Positions 46,231 to 54,769 of a stretch of DNA of 64,000 nt are shown here, one piece after another. A program made the translations under genes and the position numbers. Source of the DNA: Aporhodopirellula aestuarii. Lineage in GTDB: Bacteria; Planctomycetota; Planctomycetia; Pirellulales; Pirellulaceae. The notes beneath the pieces were generated by a model, which worked only from the letters and a program-made list of their open reading frames with translations, was not told the origin of the DNA and did not search any database. The DNA is taken from contig NZ_JAMQBK010000051.1 in NCBI RefSeq assembly GCF_023701485.1, forward strand, positions 46,911 to 110,910, in the 5' to 3' direction. Each line of letters begins with the position of its first letter. Within the stretch, counting starts at the first letter, position 1.

Positions 46231-46722
46231 ATGCGATACCTGTCCCTGCTTGCCATGCTCTTGGTCATCAGTTGCGCCCCCAGTCGCAAGGATCAGTACC
46301 AGGAAGCTCTCGCTAAATTGAATGAGGAAACAGAACTGCATGAACGGATGCAGCGAGAGCTGGCCGCGTTTGACGCCGAGACGCGGACAGAACTTGATTC
46401 CATCAGGCAGACGCTAGACCGGCAATTGCAGGCGCTGAGTGATGGGAAAATTACGCTTGAGATGCTAGACCGGCGACTTCAGGCTTTGGGCGATGGGCAA
46501 ATTGCGATTGAAAGCATCTGCAAAGACGCAGCATTGGATCTGTCGGATCTGGAGCAAAAACAAGTGGTGGAAACTCTCGACATGGCGAAGAACGCATCAA
46601 TCCGTCTTAGGGAGGAGCGAGTTAAGAAGCGGGAGTTCCTTGCCACTGTGGTCGAGCAACAACGTGACCGAGTTCACCAAGCCAAGGAAAAGCAAGTATC
46701 GCTCTCCGACGCCGCTAATTAG
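46231..46722 (+). CDS. Coiled-coil lipoprotein, hypothetical
   Basis: A 163-residue protein from the ATG at 46231. The N-terminus (MRYLSLLAMLLVISC) is a lipoprotein signal with the lipobox VISC. The mature part is almost entirely charged helix: NEETELHERMQRELAAF, RQTLDRQLQALSDGKITLEM and a near-duplicate LDRRLQALGDGQIAIESI. This tandem similarity suggests a repeat-built coiled coil. Function unknown. Confidence 0.65.
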   Translation: MRYLSLLAMLLVISCAPSRKDQYQEALAKLNEETELHERMQRELAAFDAETRTELDSIRQTLDRQLQALSDGKITLEMLDRRLQALGDGQIAIESICKDAALDLSDLEQKQVVETLDMAKNASIRLREERVKKREFLATVVEQQRDRVHQAKEKQVSLSDAAN

Positions 46723-47268
46723 CGTAGCCCACCGACTCGCCAAAACCGAATCAAGCCAAGTAGCTCCGGTTTCATCGACCGGTAAATCGAAGATCGATCT
46801 ACCCCGCAAAGTTTTCCCCGACTGCGGAAAACCCGGGACCAAACCAAAACGTCGCCGGGACAATCCCAAAAACTAACCCAAACCCGGCCACGATGTTCGC
46901 CGAGTGCATGCGAACGCACCTGACCGACGAACAGAGACATGAACGAATCGAGCGGCTGGTCCAGTCACCAACCGAAATCACTGGCTAGCCCCGCCGCTAC
47001 TCGTCGCACGGTAAACAAGTACGACTTTTTATTAGGTAAAAGGGTAGCGGTTCGCCACTGCCGCAAGGAAAACGGCCAATGCGGACTCCAGTAGAACTCC
47101 TGTTACCCTGAACGGTTTTGGCCCGCTATTGTTTCGGGGGCATTTCATTCGCCAATCAAGTGGAATCGATTTCGCGGGGTAAGAGAATTCGCAGACCAGT
47201 TGATGCTCACCAACAAGCCCCGAGCAGCACGCTAAAATAGTTGGGTCGAGCCGTAGCGGCTCTTTCCC
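46723..47268. other. Intergenic region with a repeat copy
   Basis: About 545 bases. It contains the repeat core at 46763-46782 and a small hairpin GAGCCGTAGCGGCTC near 47250. No gene supported. Confidence 0.5.
46763..46782. repeat. Interspersed palindromic repeat, copy 4 (core only)
   Basis: An exact GCTCCGGTTTCATCGACCGG core. The following bases (TAAATCGAAGATCGATCT) do not match the long version. Confidence 0.75.
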
Positions 47269-47916
47269 ATGACACTGGGCCCCAGCAAACAATTCTATGA
47301 TTCTCGATGTGATCCCGTGAAAAACCCATTTCGACATGAAACGATCCGATCGCAATTTGCTCCATCTGAGATCATGACCAGACTGCGTGAACGATCGATC
47401 CCGTACGAGTCGGTTATCAATTGGACCAAGCCGATAGAGGGTTACACAACATTCGTGAAAGAATCATTCGTTGGCGATCGAGAAGTGTTGGCGAAGATTC
47501 ACGGATATAACTTTGAGTTGATGCCAATAGGAATTTGGCCGTTAAAGGGTCGGACGTCGGGACCAAGCGCGGGAGCGTTGATTGGCACAATTCAGACGGA
47601 AGGCACCGGCTCCCGTATCGATCTCTCGTACCGGATACCGGTGATCGTGACTGCATTTCTATCGGTGACGTTCCTTTTTACCTGCCTGTTAAGTTTACTG
47701 ACGGCTACAACGCTTGATCTGACACCCAACGAAGACGATCGCTCAACGCTTATTGGGATGATTTTTGGGTTTCCTATTTGCGTGATTCTGATTGCCATTG
47801 CTATGATCGCGCCGGCATGGCAACAGTCAGAGATGATGCGTCATTTTTTTCGGGAGATAATTGAAGAGGATCCGCAGATTTTTACCAAGGCAGAGGCCCC
47901 GATCGACGCAGGTTAA
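47269..47916 (+). CDS. Hypothetical membrane protein
   Basis: A 215-residue protein with two membrane helices (about residues 123-145, VIVTAFLSVTFLFTCLLSLLT, and 165-188). A cytoplasmic-like N-terminal part with TFVKESFVGDREVLAKIHGY and a ribbon of short strands precedes them. A GTG at 47317 is an alternative start. The product is not recognised. AT-richer than genes to the left. Confidence 0.55.
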   Translation: MTLGPSKQFYDSRCDPVKNPFRHETIRSQFAPSEIMTRLRERSIPYESVINWTKPIEGYTTFVKESFVGDREVLAKIHGYNFELMPIGIWPLKGRTSGPSAGALIGTIQTEGTGSRIDLSYRIPVIVTAFLSVTFLFTCLLSLLTATTLDLTPNEDDRSTLIGMIFGFPICVILIAIAMIAPAWQQSEMMRHFFREIIEEDPQIFTKAEAPIDAG

Positions 47917-48684
47917 TAGGCGCTGGCTCCGCGATGTCGCTTTTCGCGGCGGTCGACAATTTTATCATCCGATCGGCAACTTCTGCCGGCTTTCGCGACA
48001 TCCGCTCACGGAAAGGCTTGGCTTGTCCATCGTCGTTTCAGTGACATGCTAGTTTATGGCACAACCTGTTTTGAACGGATATCAGAGACGATCGCTTTGA
48101 TCGTAGAAGATTCAAAGCAATATCCACGCTGCGAAAAAATGTGGTTATTTCGACACTTCTCGGTGAACGCCACCAAAATGTTTTGTCGATGCAGCGAAGT
48201 AAGCCTCGAAACTGTGCGTTTCTCTGCGTCTTGGCGCCCTCTGCGTTAAAAAACGATCGGAACTGCGCACTGATTAAACGCAGAGGACGCGAAGAAAACA
48301 ATGAAATTGCGACTAATTCCAAATTTGGAACGAGGCAGATAGTGGCGATCAGCGAAAAGTGTCGTTATTTCGCTTTCTCCCACGTGCCGCTGACGATCGT
48401 TTCCGAAAAGTTGTGTACGAGATCCGGGACAACGAGACGCTTGCCTTCGCCGTCGCTCGCTCGAGTCAAACCCCGACTAATGGAAGGGTCGAGATTGTTT
48501 GTTAGGACGTTGCTTAGTTGTTCTGCTGATTGACACGTTGCCTCGTCGGAACCTTGGAGGTCGTGCAGTTTTTAAGTCATTTGCTGGCTGGAGTTTAACG
48601 CAAAAAAAAATGACCTTCGGTGATCTTGGGATTTCGCACAGAATGTGCGTTGCTTTCAATTCCAGGAATCACACGGAGGTCGTC
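47917..48684. other. Gene-free region with inverted CTCTGCG repeats
   Basis: About 770 bases, no supported gene. Around 48216-48246 and 48273-48299 the sequences CTCTGCGTCTTGGCGCCCTC and, inverted, AACGCAGAGGACGCGAAG face each other. This CTCTGCG-type text occurs as dispersed intergenic repeats in many environmental genomes. Confidence 0.45.
48216..48299. repeat. Inverted intergenic repeat of CTCTGCG type
   Basis: Left arm GCGTTTCTCTGCGTC and CCTCTGCGTTAA; right arm TTAAACGCAGAGGACGCGAA. They form an imperfect stem with a loop of about 25 bases. Confidence 0.5.
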
Positions 48685-48909
48685 ATGAGTGTAAGGGATT
48701 CAGAGACAAAAAAAACTCGTTACCGCGAGTCTCCGATGCTCGAGTCGGACCCTTGTTGGAAACAGATCGGCGAGAAGCTCCCGGAAAACGATCACACTCG
48801 AATCGTCGAGCGGCAGGTCAATCGACTCGACGACAGTGTTCTAGACATGCTGTACCATGGAGTCTGCAAGGATAGCCTACGATCGCCGCGCACACAGCGG
48901 GCAGAATAG
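48685..48909 (+). pseudogene. IS transposase N-terminal fragment
   Basis: ATG 48685 follows a good ACGGAGGTC ribosome binding site. The 74 residues (YRESPMLESDPCWKQIGEKL, ENDHTRIVERQVNRLDDSVLDMLY) look like the N-terminal part of an IS1182-type transposase, which binds DNA. The catalytic DDE region is gone. This points to a decayed insertion sequence. Confidence 0.45.
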
Positions 48910-49043
48910 GAGCTCATTGAATTACCAGGCTTCGTCCGTCCAGTCAGGTACACTGAATGTCGCCCGAAGTACTCGGAGCAAACTGCAATTTCGTGGTTGG
49001 TGATTACAACTTGCGTCGGATTCGCTGACAAAGGGAACTCTTC

Positions 49044-49616
49044 ATGCCGTCGGAAAACGATGAACGCATAGAGATCAAAACGACGACTCATGTTCCCAGG
49101 CAGGCTCCGAATCTCGTTGAAAGGAGAGCAGGAGCTCAGCTTACTCTCGCAGGGTCGGTGATTATCTGTGGCTTGAGTTTGCTAATCATCGCATCTGGGA
49201 TTGGCGAAGTACGTCGTGGTATTCAAAGGGCCAACCTGCCACATACGAAAGGCCTCGTCACCAAGTCTGTTGCAACGGCTCAAATTCCAGAAGCGGCTGC
49301 AGACGCGACACCGTTTGTAAGAATCGAATACGAGTACATAGTCGATGCGGAAACCTACACAAACGATCTGATGAGATTTGGCATATCGAATAGCGAAGCA
49401 CAAGCGACAATTGAACGATATCCGCTTCAAGAACAAGTCATGATTGCTTATTGGCCGAGTAACCCCGAAGCATCCTACTTGTATCCGTCGAACGCATTTG
49501 GCTATCGCGACTTCAAGGACTTGCTCTACGGTGTAATTTTCCTCGTATTCAGCTTGATTATCGGCACTCGTTCCGTCGGTAAATTGCGGAACACGCGGCG
49601 CGTTCAACCCGAGTGA
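49044..49616 (+). CDS. DUF3592-like membrane protein
   Basis: A 190-residue protein with two helices (about residues 38-57 and 157-175) flanking an extracytoplasmic domain. TKGLVTKSVATAQIPEA, IEYEYIVDAETYTND and YPLQEQVMIAYWPSNPEASY are the DUF3592 pattern, a small beta-rich domain. The function is unknown. Start MPSEN at 49044 is preceded by a weak ribosome binding site. Confidence 0.75.
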   Translation: MPSENDERIEIKTTTHVPRQAPNLVERRAGAQLTLAGSVIICGLSLLIIASGIGEVRRGIQRANLPHTKGLVTKSVATAQIPEAAADATPFVRIEYEYIVDAETYTNDLMRFGISNSEAQATIERYPLQEQVMIAYWPSNPEASYLYPSNAFGYRDFKDLLYGVIFLVFSLIIGTRSVGKLRNTRRVQPE

Positions 49617-50380
49617 GACCGCTAACTTAATTAAGAGGATCGGTAGTCCTGCTCGACCCTATTCACGCCTCGGCAGGGCGATGCCGCGAGTCTGAAAACG
49701 ACCGATCGCTGCATGACGGCCATAGGTAAACCGGGTCTGGGCTCCTGCATTGCGACTTTCGGAAGCGTCTTTGGCAAGGGCCTGAACGTGTCCCTAAGCC
49801 GAGACATTCTTGGTCACGCTTCGAGACTTCGGTTGCATCGACTTCGGGTGGTTAGCGATTTCGCGAATTCGCGTCGGTCGTTTTCACCGACGCACCGAAT
49901 CGCGGATAGCTAGCCTGCTCCGGTTTCATCGACCGGGCGATTCACCGGAGTACCGAACAGAATCGGCCGAAAACTGCTTCGGCGTGCAGCACCGACAGCA
50001 TTTCCTGGGAGGTCTTCAAGCTGTCGGTTGGTCCAACCTCGTGGAGTTGAGAGTGATTTAGTGCCGATGCCTTACGGTGTTTTATTCGCCGTTCAGGCGA
50101 GCCCGATTCGGCGGCGATCCGCTCGAACGAATGTCTGATTCCACTAAATACGAGTTAGCAATGATGGGAAAGATCTCCTCGGTCACCCATTCAAATGTTC
50201 ACTTGCTCTTGGTTTGTTGCGCCCGTCATTCAAGCGGGATCTGACAGAATGATGATCATGCGGCGCACAATGTATAGTGGGTAATCCAAAACGTGCAGTT
50301 TCGCCTCAAGTATTGAGTTGAACAAGAGTTGCACACCCCAAACCGATGACGATGACCTCAAGGCTTGAAGAATTGACAAC
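49617..50380. other. Intergenic region upstream of the sigma-kinase cassette
   Basis: About 760 bases. It holds an extended repeat copy (49917-50060) and, in its last 300 bases, presumably the cassette promoter. No gene supported. Confidence 0.5.
49917..50060. repeat. Interspersed palindromic repeat, copy 5 (extended)
   Basis: Begins with the exact core, continues GCGATTCACCGGAGTACCG, later GGCCGAAAACTGCTTCGGC, and ends GTCCAACCTCGTGGAGTTGA and GAGTGATT. Two nested pairings are possible: CCGGT/ACCGG inside CTCCGGT/ACCGGAG. Confidence 0.75.
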
Positions 50381-51013
50381 GTGAGTAGCCAACCATTAAA
50401 CCAGTCGTTCGACTTCCAATCGTTTCAAGAGCGATTGAAGGCTGGCGATTCCAACGCCGTCAAAAAGCTGTTTGACGATTACTCTCGCAGGCTTGTTCGA
50501 CTCGCCGGCAATAACATCCATCCCGCATTATTGAAACGCTTCGATGGTGAAGACGTCGTCCAATCGGTGTTTCGCACATTCTTTCGACGTCAGGAAGAAG
50601 GCAAATTCCAAATCGAGCATTCGCAGGAATTGTGGCAACTGTTGGCGACGCTGACACTGTGTAAGACCCGTTCGCATGCGCGAAGGCATACCGCGGAGCG
50701 AAGGGACGCTACGGCGGACCGCGTGATGTCCGATGAGAATCAGATGTTCGACCGACAGCCATCACCCGGAGACGCGTTGGCGATGTGGGAGGAAATCGAT
50801 GTGGTTTTGGAGGGTCTTCCCGATCGCACCGGTGAGATCATTTCGATGCGTTTGGAAGGCAAAAATCGGACCGAGATCGCCAAGGAACTCAACCTGTCGC
50901 GGCAATCGATTCATCGGATCCTGAAACTGGTCCAGCAGCGTCTGACAAAGCGTTTTGAGGAGATTTCGGTGACGGATTCAACGGTTTCGCAGAAAAATGA
51001 AGATTCTGGTTGA
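50381..51013 (+). CDS. ECF-type RNA polymerase sigma factor
   Basis: A 210-residue protein starting at GTG 50381. Region 2: RLVRLAGNNIHPALLKRFDGEDVVQSVFRTFFRR. Region 4: LEGLPDRTGEIISMRLEGKN, then the helix-turn-helix RTEIAKELNLSRQSIHRIL. The DGEDVVQSVFRTFF form is typical of planctomycete sigma factors that accompany Ser/Thr kinases. No anti-sigma gene is seen; the kinase gene follows 94 bp later and may control it. Confidence 0.9.
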   Translation: MSSQPLNQSFDFQSFQERLKAGDSNAVKKLFDDYSRRLVRLAGNNIHPALLKRFDGEDVVQSVFRTFFRRQEEGKFQIEHSQELWQLLATLTLCKTRSHARRHTAERRDATADRVMSDENQMFDRQPSPGDALAMWEEIDVVLEGLPDRTGEIISMRLEGKNRTEIAKELNLSRQSIHRILKLVQQRLTKRFEEISVTDSTVSQKNEDSG

Positions 51014-51106
51014 CACTTTTGCCCGTCACCACGATGGAGCAGATAGAACCGGAAGTCAGTTCGATCAGCCGAACTTCAATTGCCCTGAACAGCAGCGAGT
51101 ACGCTC

Positions 51107-53746
51107 ATGTCATCACCTGATCCACTCGCCGTCCTTGAGGTTGCCGAGCGAAACGAACTCGAATCACTGTTGATGGAGTTTGATGGTAACTGGAGAGCGA
51201 ATTCACTGGATGAGTACGGACGGCGTGTCGCTTTAAATCCCGATCAGCAATATCGCCGTGTCGCCTTGGCCGAACTGGTCAAGGTCGACTTGCATCGCAA
51301 TTGGTCAGGGGGAAACGGCCGCCTACTGGACGAATATTTGGATCAGTTTCCGACACTTGGAAACACTGAGTCCGTGACCGCAGATTTGATTCTCGCCGAA
51401 TATGAAGCCAGAAGCACCGTCGATCCAGAACTCGCTTTGGCCAGTTACGAAAGTCGATTTCCAAAACGTTTTCAGCAGGTCAAGCAACTTGCCGGAGAGC
51501 TGTTCGATTCGAGCATGACCGATTCGTCGTCGCCAAAACGAACCGAGAAGGAATTGGCCCAAGCATCAATCGACACGAGTCGCGTCGATCAACTGCGCGA
51601 CACCAAGGATGGCAAGAAGCGCGATACCGTGGTCGAACTGCCTGTTGAATTCGGTCGATACCGGATCCTCAAGGAATTGGGGTCCGGTGCGATGGGCAGA
51701 GTCTATCTAGCACACGACAGCCAACTGGACCGCCAAGTCGCCCTGAAAACTCCTAGCTTTAGCGGTTCCAATGACGACGACATGGTCACGCGTTTTTATC
51801 GCGAAGCCCGCTCCGCAGCCAAGATACAGCATCGCAACATCTGTCCCATTTATGATGTCGGCGAAATCGATGGACGCCATGTCATATCCATGGCATTTGT
51901 CAAAGGCCGATGCATGTCTGATTTCATCAAGCCCGGCAAAATGCCACCACAGCGAACATCTGCCATTTTAGTGCAACGGTTGGCGGTTGCATTGGCGGAA
52001 GCTCACCGGCACAACGTGATCCATCGAGACTTAAAGCCCACCAACATCATGATCGACCTCAAGAAGGAACCGATTGTAATGGACTTTGGCTTGGCTCGCC
52101 AAATGGACGTCGAGAGTAGTGTGACACAAAGTGGAATGGCCGTCGGTACGCCTGCTTACATGTCACCCGAGCAGATTCGAGGCGAACTGGATGAAGTCGG
52201 CACAACGGCTGATATCTACGCGCTCGGTGTCATTCTTTACGAATTGCTGACGGGACGACTTCCGTTTCGCGGTCCGATCGCCAAAGTCGTCTATGCAATC
52301 GTTCATGACGAACCCGCCGCACCATCGACCATTAATCCTGAGATCGAACCTGAACTTGAAGCGATTTGCGCCAAGATGATGGCCAAGGATCGCGATCAAC
52401 GTTACCAGTCGATGGACGATGTTGCTGCCAATTTGAAAAGTTATTTGAAAGACGTTGGGAAAAAACCGATTGCAAATTCTTCTTCATCGTCGAGGAATCG
52501 TGCTGAAACGACATCGGATTCGAGCACGGCACAACTTACCGAAACGGGCGCATTAAACGCATTTTTTGCGGCCCAGGCGGATGCGGATTCGCGTGGCACA
52601 TTGGTTGAGCCCGCGGCAAATTCGCAAGCTGCGACGCTGCCGACTCAGCGAAGAACCTCTGGACGATCCGATCGGAATCGTCGTGGACGCAATCCCTGGA
52701 TTGCCTTGGGCTCGTGCGGCGGTGCGGCTCTGCTGCTGGGCGTCATCATCTATTTCAACGGAGGTAAGGTTGAACTTGATTCCGACTCGGATGCGGTCGT
52801 GAATGTCGACCACCAAGGCAACGTCAGCATCCGCCCCGGATCGGACACGAAGCAGGGTGTCGCTGCCAAGGAACCAAAACAGGCAATCTCACAGGCAACG
52901 CCGATTGCGACAAACCAACTTGAACTTTCGCTTAGCAATCCCAAAGTCGAACTGTTGAAGGAGCGGCAGCATTCCGGTGCCGATCTTTCCAAAATGAGAG
53001 CTCAACCTTCATCTACAGAACCCACAAAAACAGAGGCACCGACAGTCAGGTCGTCGCCGGACGATCGCGACATTGCCGAGAAGATAGTGGGGTTTGGTGG
53101 CAGCGTGCAGCTGGTCGGCAGTGACAAGTGGATCTGGACGATACCCGAAGGTGACATTCGGGTCGTGGGGGTCTCTTTTTTCCGCAAACAGAAACATTTC
53201 GGCGACAAGCACATCGCGCTGCTCGGACAGCTGCCAAGTTTGCAAACGGTCATCTTTTACCCTAACGATATGACAACCGAGGGGATCGCCACGCTGGCCA
53301 AGATGGAAAACGTCGTTGAGAATGTCGAGGTCCTGCGATTTAATCGGGTGGCATTGGGCCCCAAGACGCTTGCCGCATTGGCGAAGTTAAAACGACTGGA
53401 CACCCTCACGCTCCATCATACCGACCTGATCGACGATGACCTGAAACTGTTGGCGAATCTACCAGCACTCGAGGAACTCATTTTGCAGCAACACAGCAAG
53501 AAGAAATTCGGCCAGGCCTTCCTTACGGACGACTGCTTGAAGCATCTGAAAACAGTACGCGGCCTCCGAAAACTGACGCTCATTGGTCAGCAGTTCACCG
53601 ACGCGTGCCTCGTCAATGTAGCAGAGTTACATTTAGAGGAACTGTGGCTGGCCACGCCCAACGTCACCGATCGCGCGGTCGCGCAGCTAAGGGAAAATCG
53701 ACCCCGCCTTGGGGTTACGCGGTTCAGGGAGTCACCTGAAGAATAG
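51107..53746 (+). CDS. Membrane Ser/Thr protein kinase with C-terminal leucine-rich region
   Basis: An 879-residue protein. Residues 1-170 are a helical N-terminal domain common in planctomycete kinases. The Hanks-type kinase domain (about 185-450) has GSGAMGRVYLAHD, the ATP-binding lysine in QVALKTP, HRDLKPTNIMI, DFGLARQ and GTPAYMSPEQIRGE, all intact, so it should be active. A Ser/Thr/Ala-rich linker leads to one membrane helix (about 532-550, WIALGSCGGAALLLGVIIYF). The outer part ends in leucine-rich repeats (LPSLQTVIFYPNDMT, LKRLDTLTLHHTDLIDDDL), which could sense a ligand. Co-transcribed with the sigma factor. Confidence 0.9.
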   Translation: MSSPDPLAVLEVAERNELESLLMEFDGNWRANSLDEYGRRVALNPDQQYRRVALAELVKVDLHRNWSGGNGRLLDEYLDQFPTLGNTESVTADLILAEYEARSTVDPELALASYESRFPKRFQQVKQLAGELFDSSMTDSSSPKRTEKELAQASIDTSRVDQLRDTKDGKKRDTVVELPVEFGRYRILKELGSGAMGRVYLAHDSQLDRQVALKTPSFSGSNDDDMVTRFYREARSAAKIQHRNICPIYDVGEIDGRHVISMAFVKGRCMSDFIKPGKMPPQRTSAILVQRLAVALAEAHRHNVIHRDLKPTNIMIDLKKEPIVMDFGLARQMDVESSVTQSGMAVGTPAYMSPEQIRGELDEVGTTADIYALGVILYELLTGRLPFRGPIAKVVYAIVHDEPAAPSTINPEIEPELEAICAKMMAKDRDQRYQSMDDVAANLKSYLKDVGKKPIANSSSSSRNRAETTSDSSTAQLTETGALNAFFAAQADADSRGTLVEPAANSQAATLPTQRRTSGRSDRNRRGRNPWIALGSCGGAALLLGVIIYFNGGKVELDSDSDAVVNVDHQGNVSIRPGSDTKQGVAAKEPKQAISQATPIATNQLELSLSNPKVELLKERQHSGADLSKMRAQPSSTEPTKTEAPTVRSSPDDRDIAEKIVGFGGSVQLVGSDKWIWTIPEGDIRVVGVSFFRKQKHFGDKHIALLGQLPSLQTVIFYPNDMTTEGIATLAKMENVVENVEVLRFNRVALGPKTLAALAKLKRLDTLTLHHTDLIDDDLKLLANLPALEELILQQHSKKKFGQAFLTDDCLKHLKTVRGLRKLTLIGQQFTDACLVNVAELHLEELWLATPNVTDRAVAQLRENRPRLGVTRFRESPEE

Positions 53747-53897
53747 GAGAGGATCGATCTGATTTTGATCGCCAACAAATGACTGCGTCAGGTTCGGACA
53801 GGGACGACTTCGCAAACCCATCGCATTCACCCAGAGAAACTTTTTCACTCAGTGAAACAATGAGAACGTCGCGCCAACCACAACCGGCAAACAAACA

Positions 53898-54749
53898 ATG
53901 AACCAACGATCAACTCGCGATACTGAAGAAGAGCCTGTCATTCAGACAGTAGCCGAGCCGCTGCAGCAGTACTTGCAGAAGAAAGCTGCACCACAATCAC
54001 AGGCGGCCGGCAAGGAGTCTGCTTCGCCATCACCGCAGGCCCGAGCGTTCCGCCCTACCAATCGCCAATCGCTTGCATTGCTGACGATCCTTGACGATGG
54101 CAGTCGAGAAGAAGGGGAATCAATCCGAATTCGTGATTCGAGGTTCACCATCGGTCGCGAGAAAGGTGATCTGAAAATCCCGTTCGATAGCGACATTTCC
54201 AGCAGTCACGCCGAGCTCCGCTGCCAGAAACAAAAAGGGCGTTTTCGGTGGTATTTGATCGATCGTAAGAGCACGAATGGAACTTTTGTTCGAGCGTTCC
54301 GCGCATCACTCTCGCGCAAAAGTGAGTTGATCATCGGTGGGCGACGCTATCTCTTTCAATTACCTGAATTAGGTAATGAGGCAATCGAGACCGAAGCTTT
54401 GCAAACTCAGGCTTATCGAGCGCCAACTCGAACGATGCTTGAGCAGTTTGTTCCCCGTCTTGCCGAAACGGGAGTCCCAGAGGAAAACGCACAAACGTTT
54501 TCAATCGGAGGCGAAACCACCCTGGGTGGTGACCAACGATGCCAGATTACAATTGGCGGAGACCCCTTCGTCAGTCCAATGCATGCTCGCTTTTATCAAG
54601 ATGAAACGGAGCGTTGGATGATCGAGGATCAAAAGTCGTTAAACGGTGTTTGGATTCGGGTGAAGAGATTTGCGCTGGACAAACAAACCGAATTCCAGCT
54701 TGGACAACAGCGATTTCGATTTCGCCCCAGCGTCGCCCCAACAAGCTAA
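53898..54749 (+). CDS. Double FHA-domain protein
   Basis: A 283-residue cytoplasmic protein with two FHA domains. The first (about 60-155) has FTIGREKGDLKIPFDSDISS, then SHAELRC and KSTNGTFV, the full phosphothreonine-binding set. The second (about 180-275) has TTLGGDQRCQITI, SPMHARFYQ and KSLNGVWIR, with Pro-Met-His in place of SSHxx. The first 50 residues are Gln/Ala-rich. FHA domains bind the pThr marks laid by Hanks-type kinases, so this is a likely partner of the kinase gene just upstream. Confidence 0.87.
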   Translation: MNQRSTRDTEEEPVIQTVAEPLQQYLQKKAAPQSQAAGKESASPSPQARAFRPTNRQSLALLTILDDGSREEGESIRIRDSRFTIGREKGDLKIPFDSDISSSHAELRCQKQKGRFRWYLIDRKSTNGTFVRAFRASLSRKSELIIGGRRYLFQLPELGNEAIETEALQTQAYRAPTRTMLEQFVPRLAETGVPEENAQTFSIGGETTLGGDQRCQITIGGDPFVSPMHARFYQDETERWMIEDQKSLNGVWIRVKRFALDKQTEFQLGQQRFRFRPSVAPTS

Positions 54750-54769
54750 TCCTACAGTCACAGACAATC

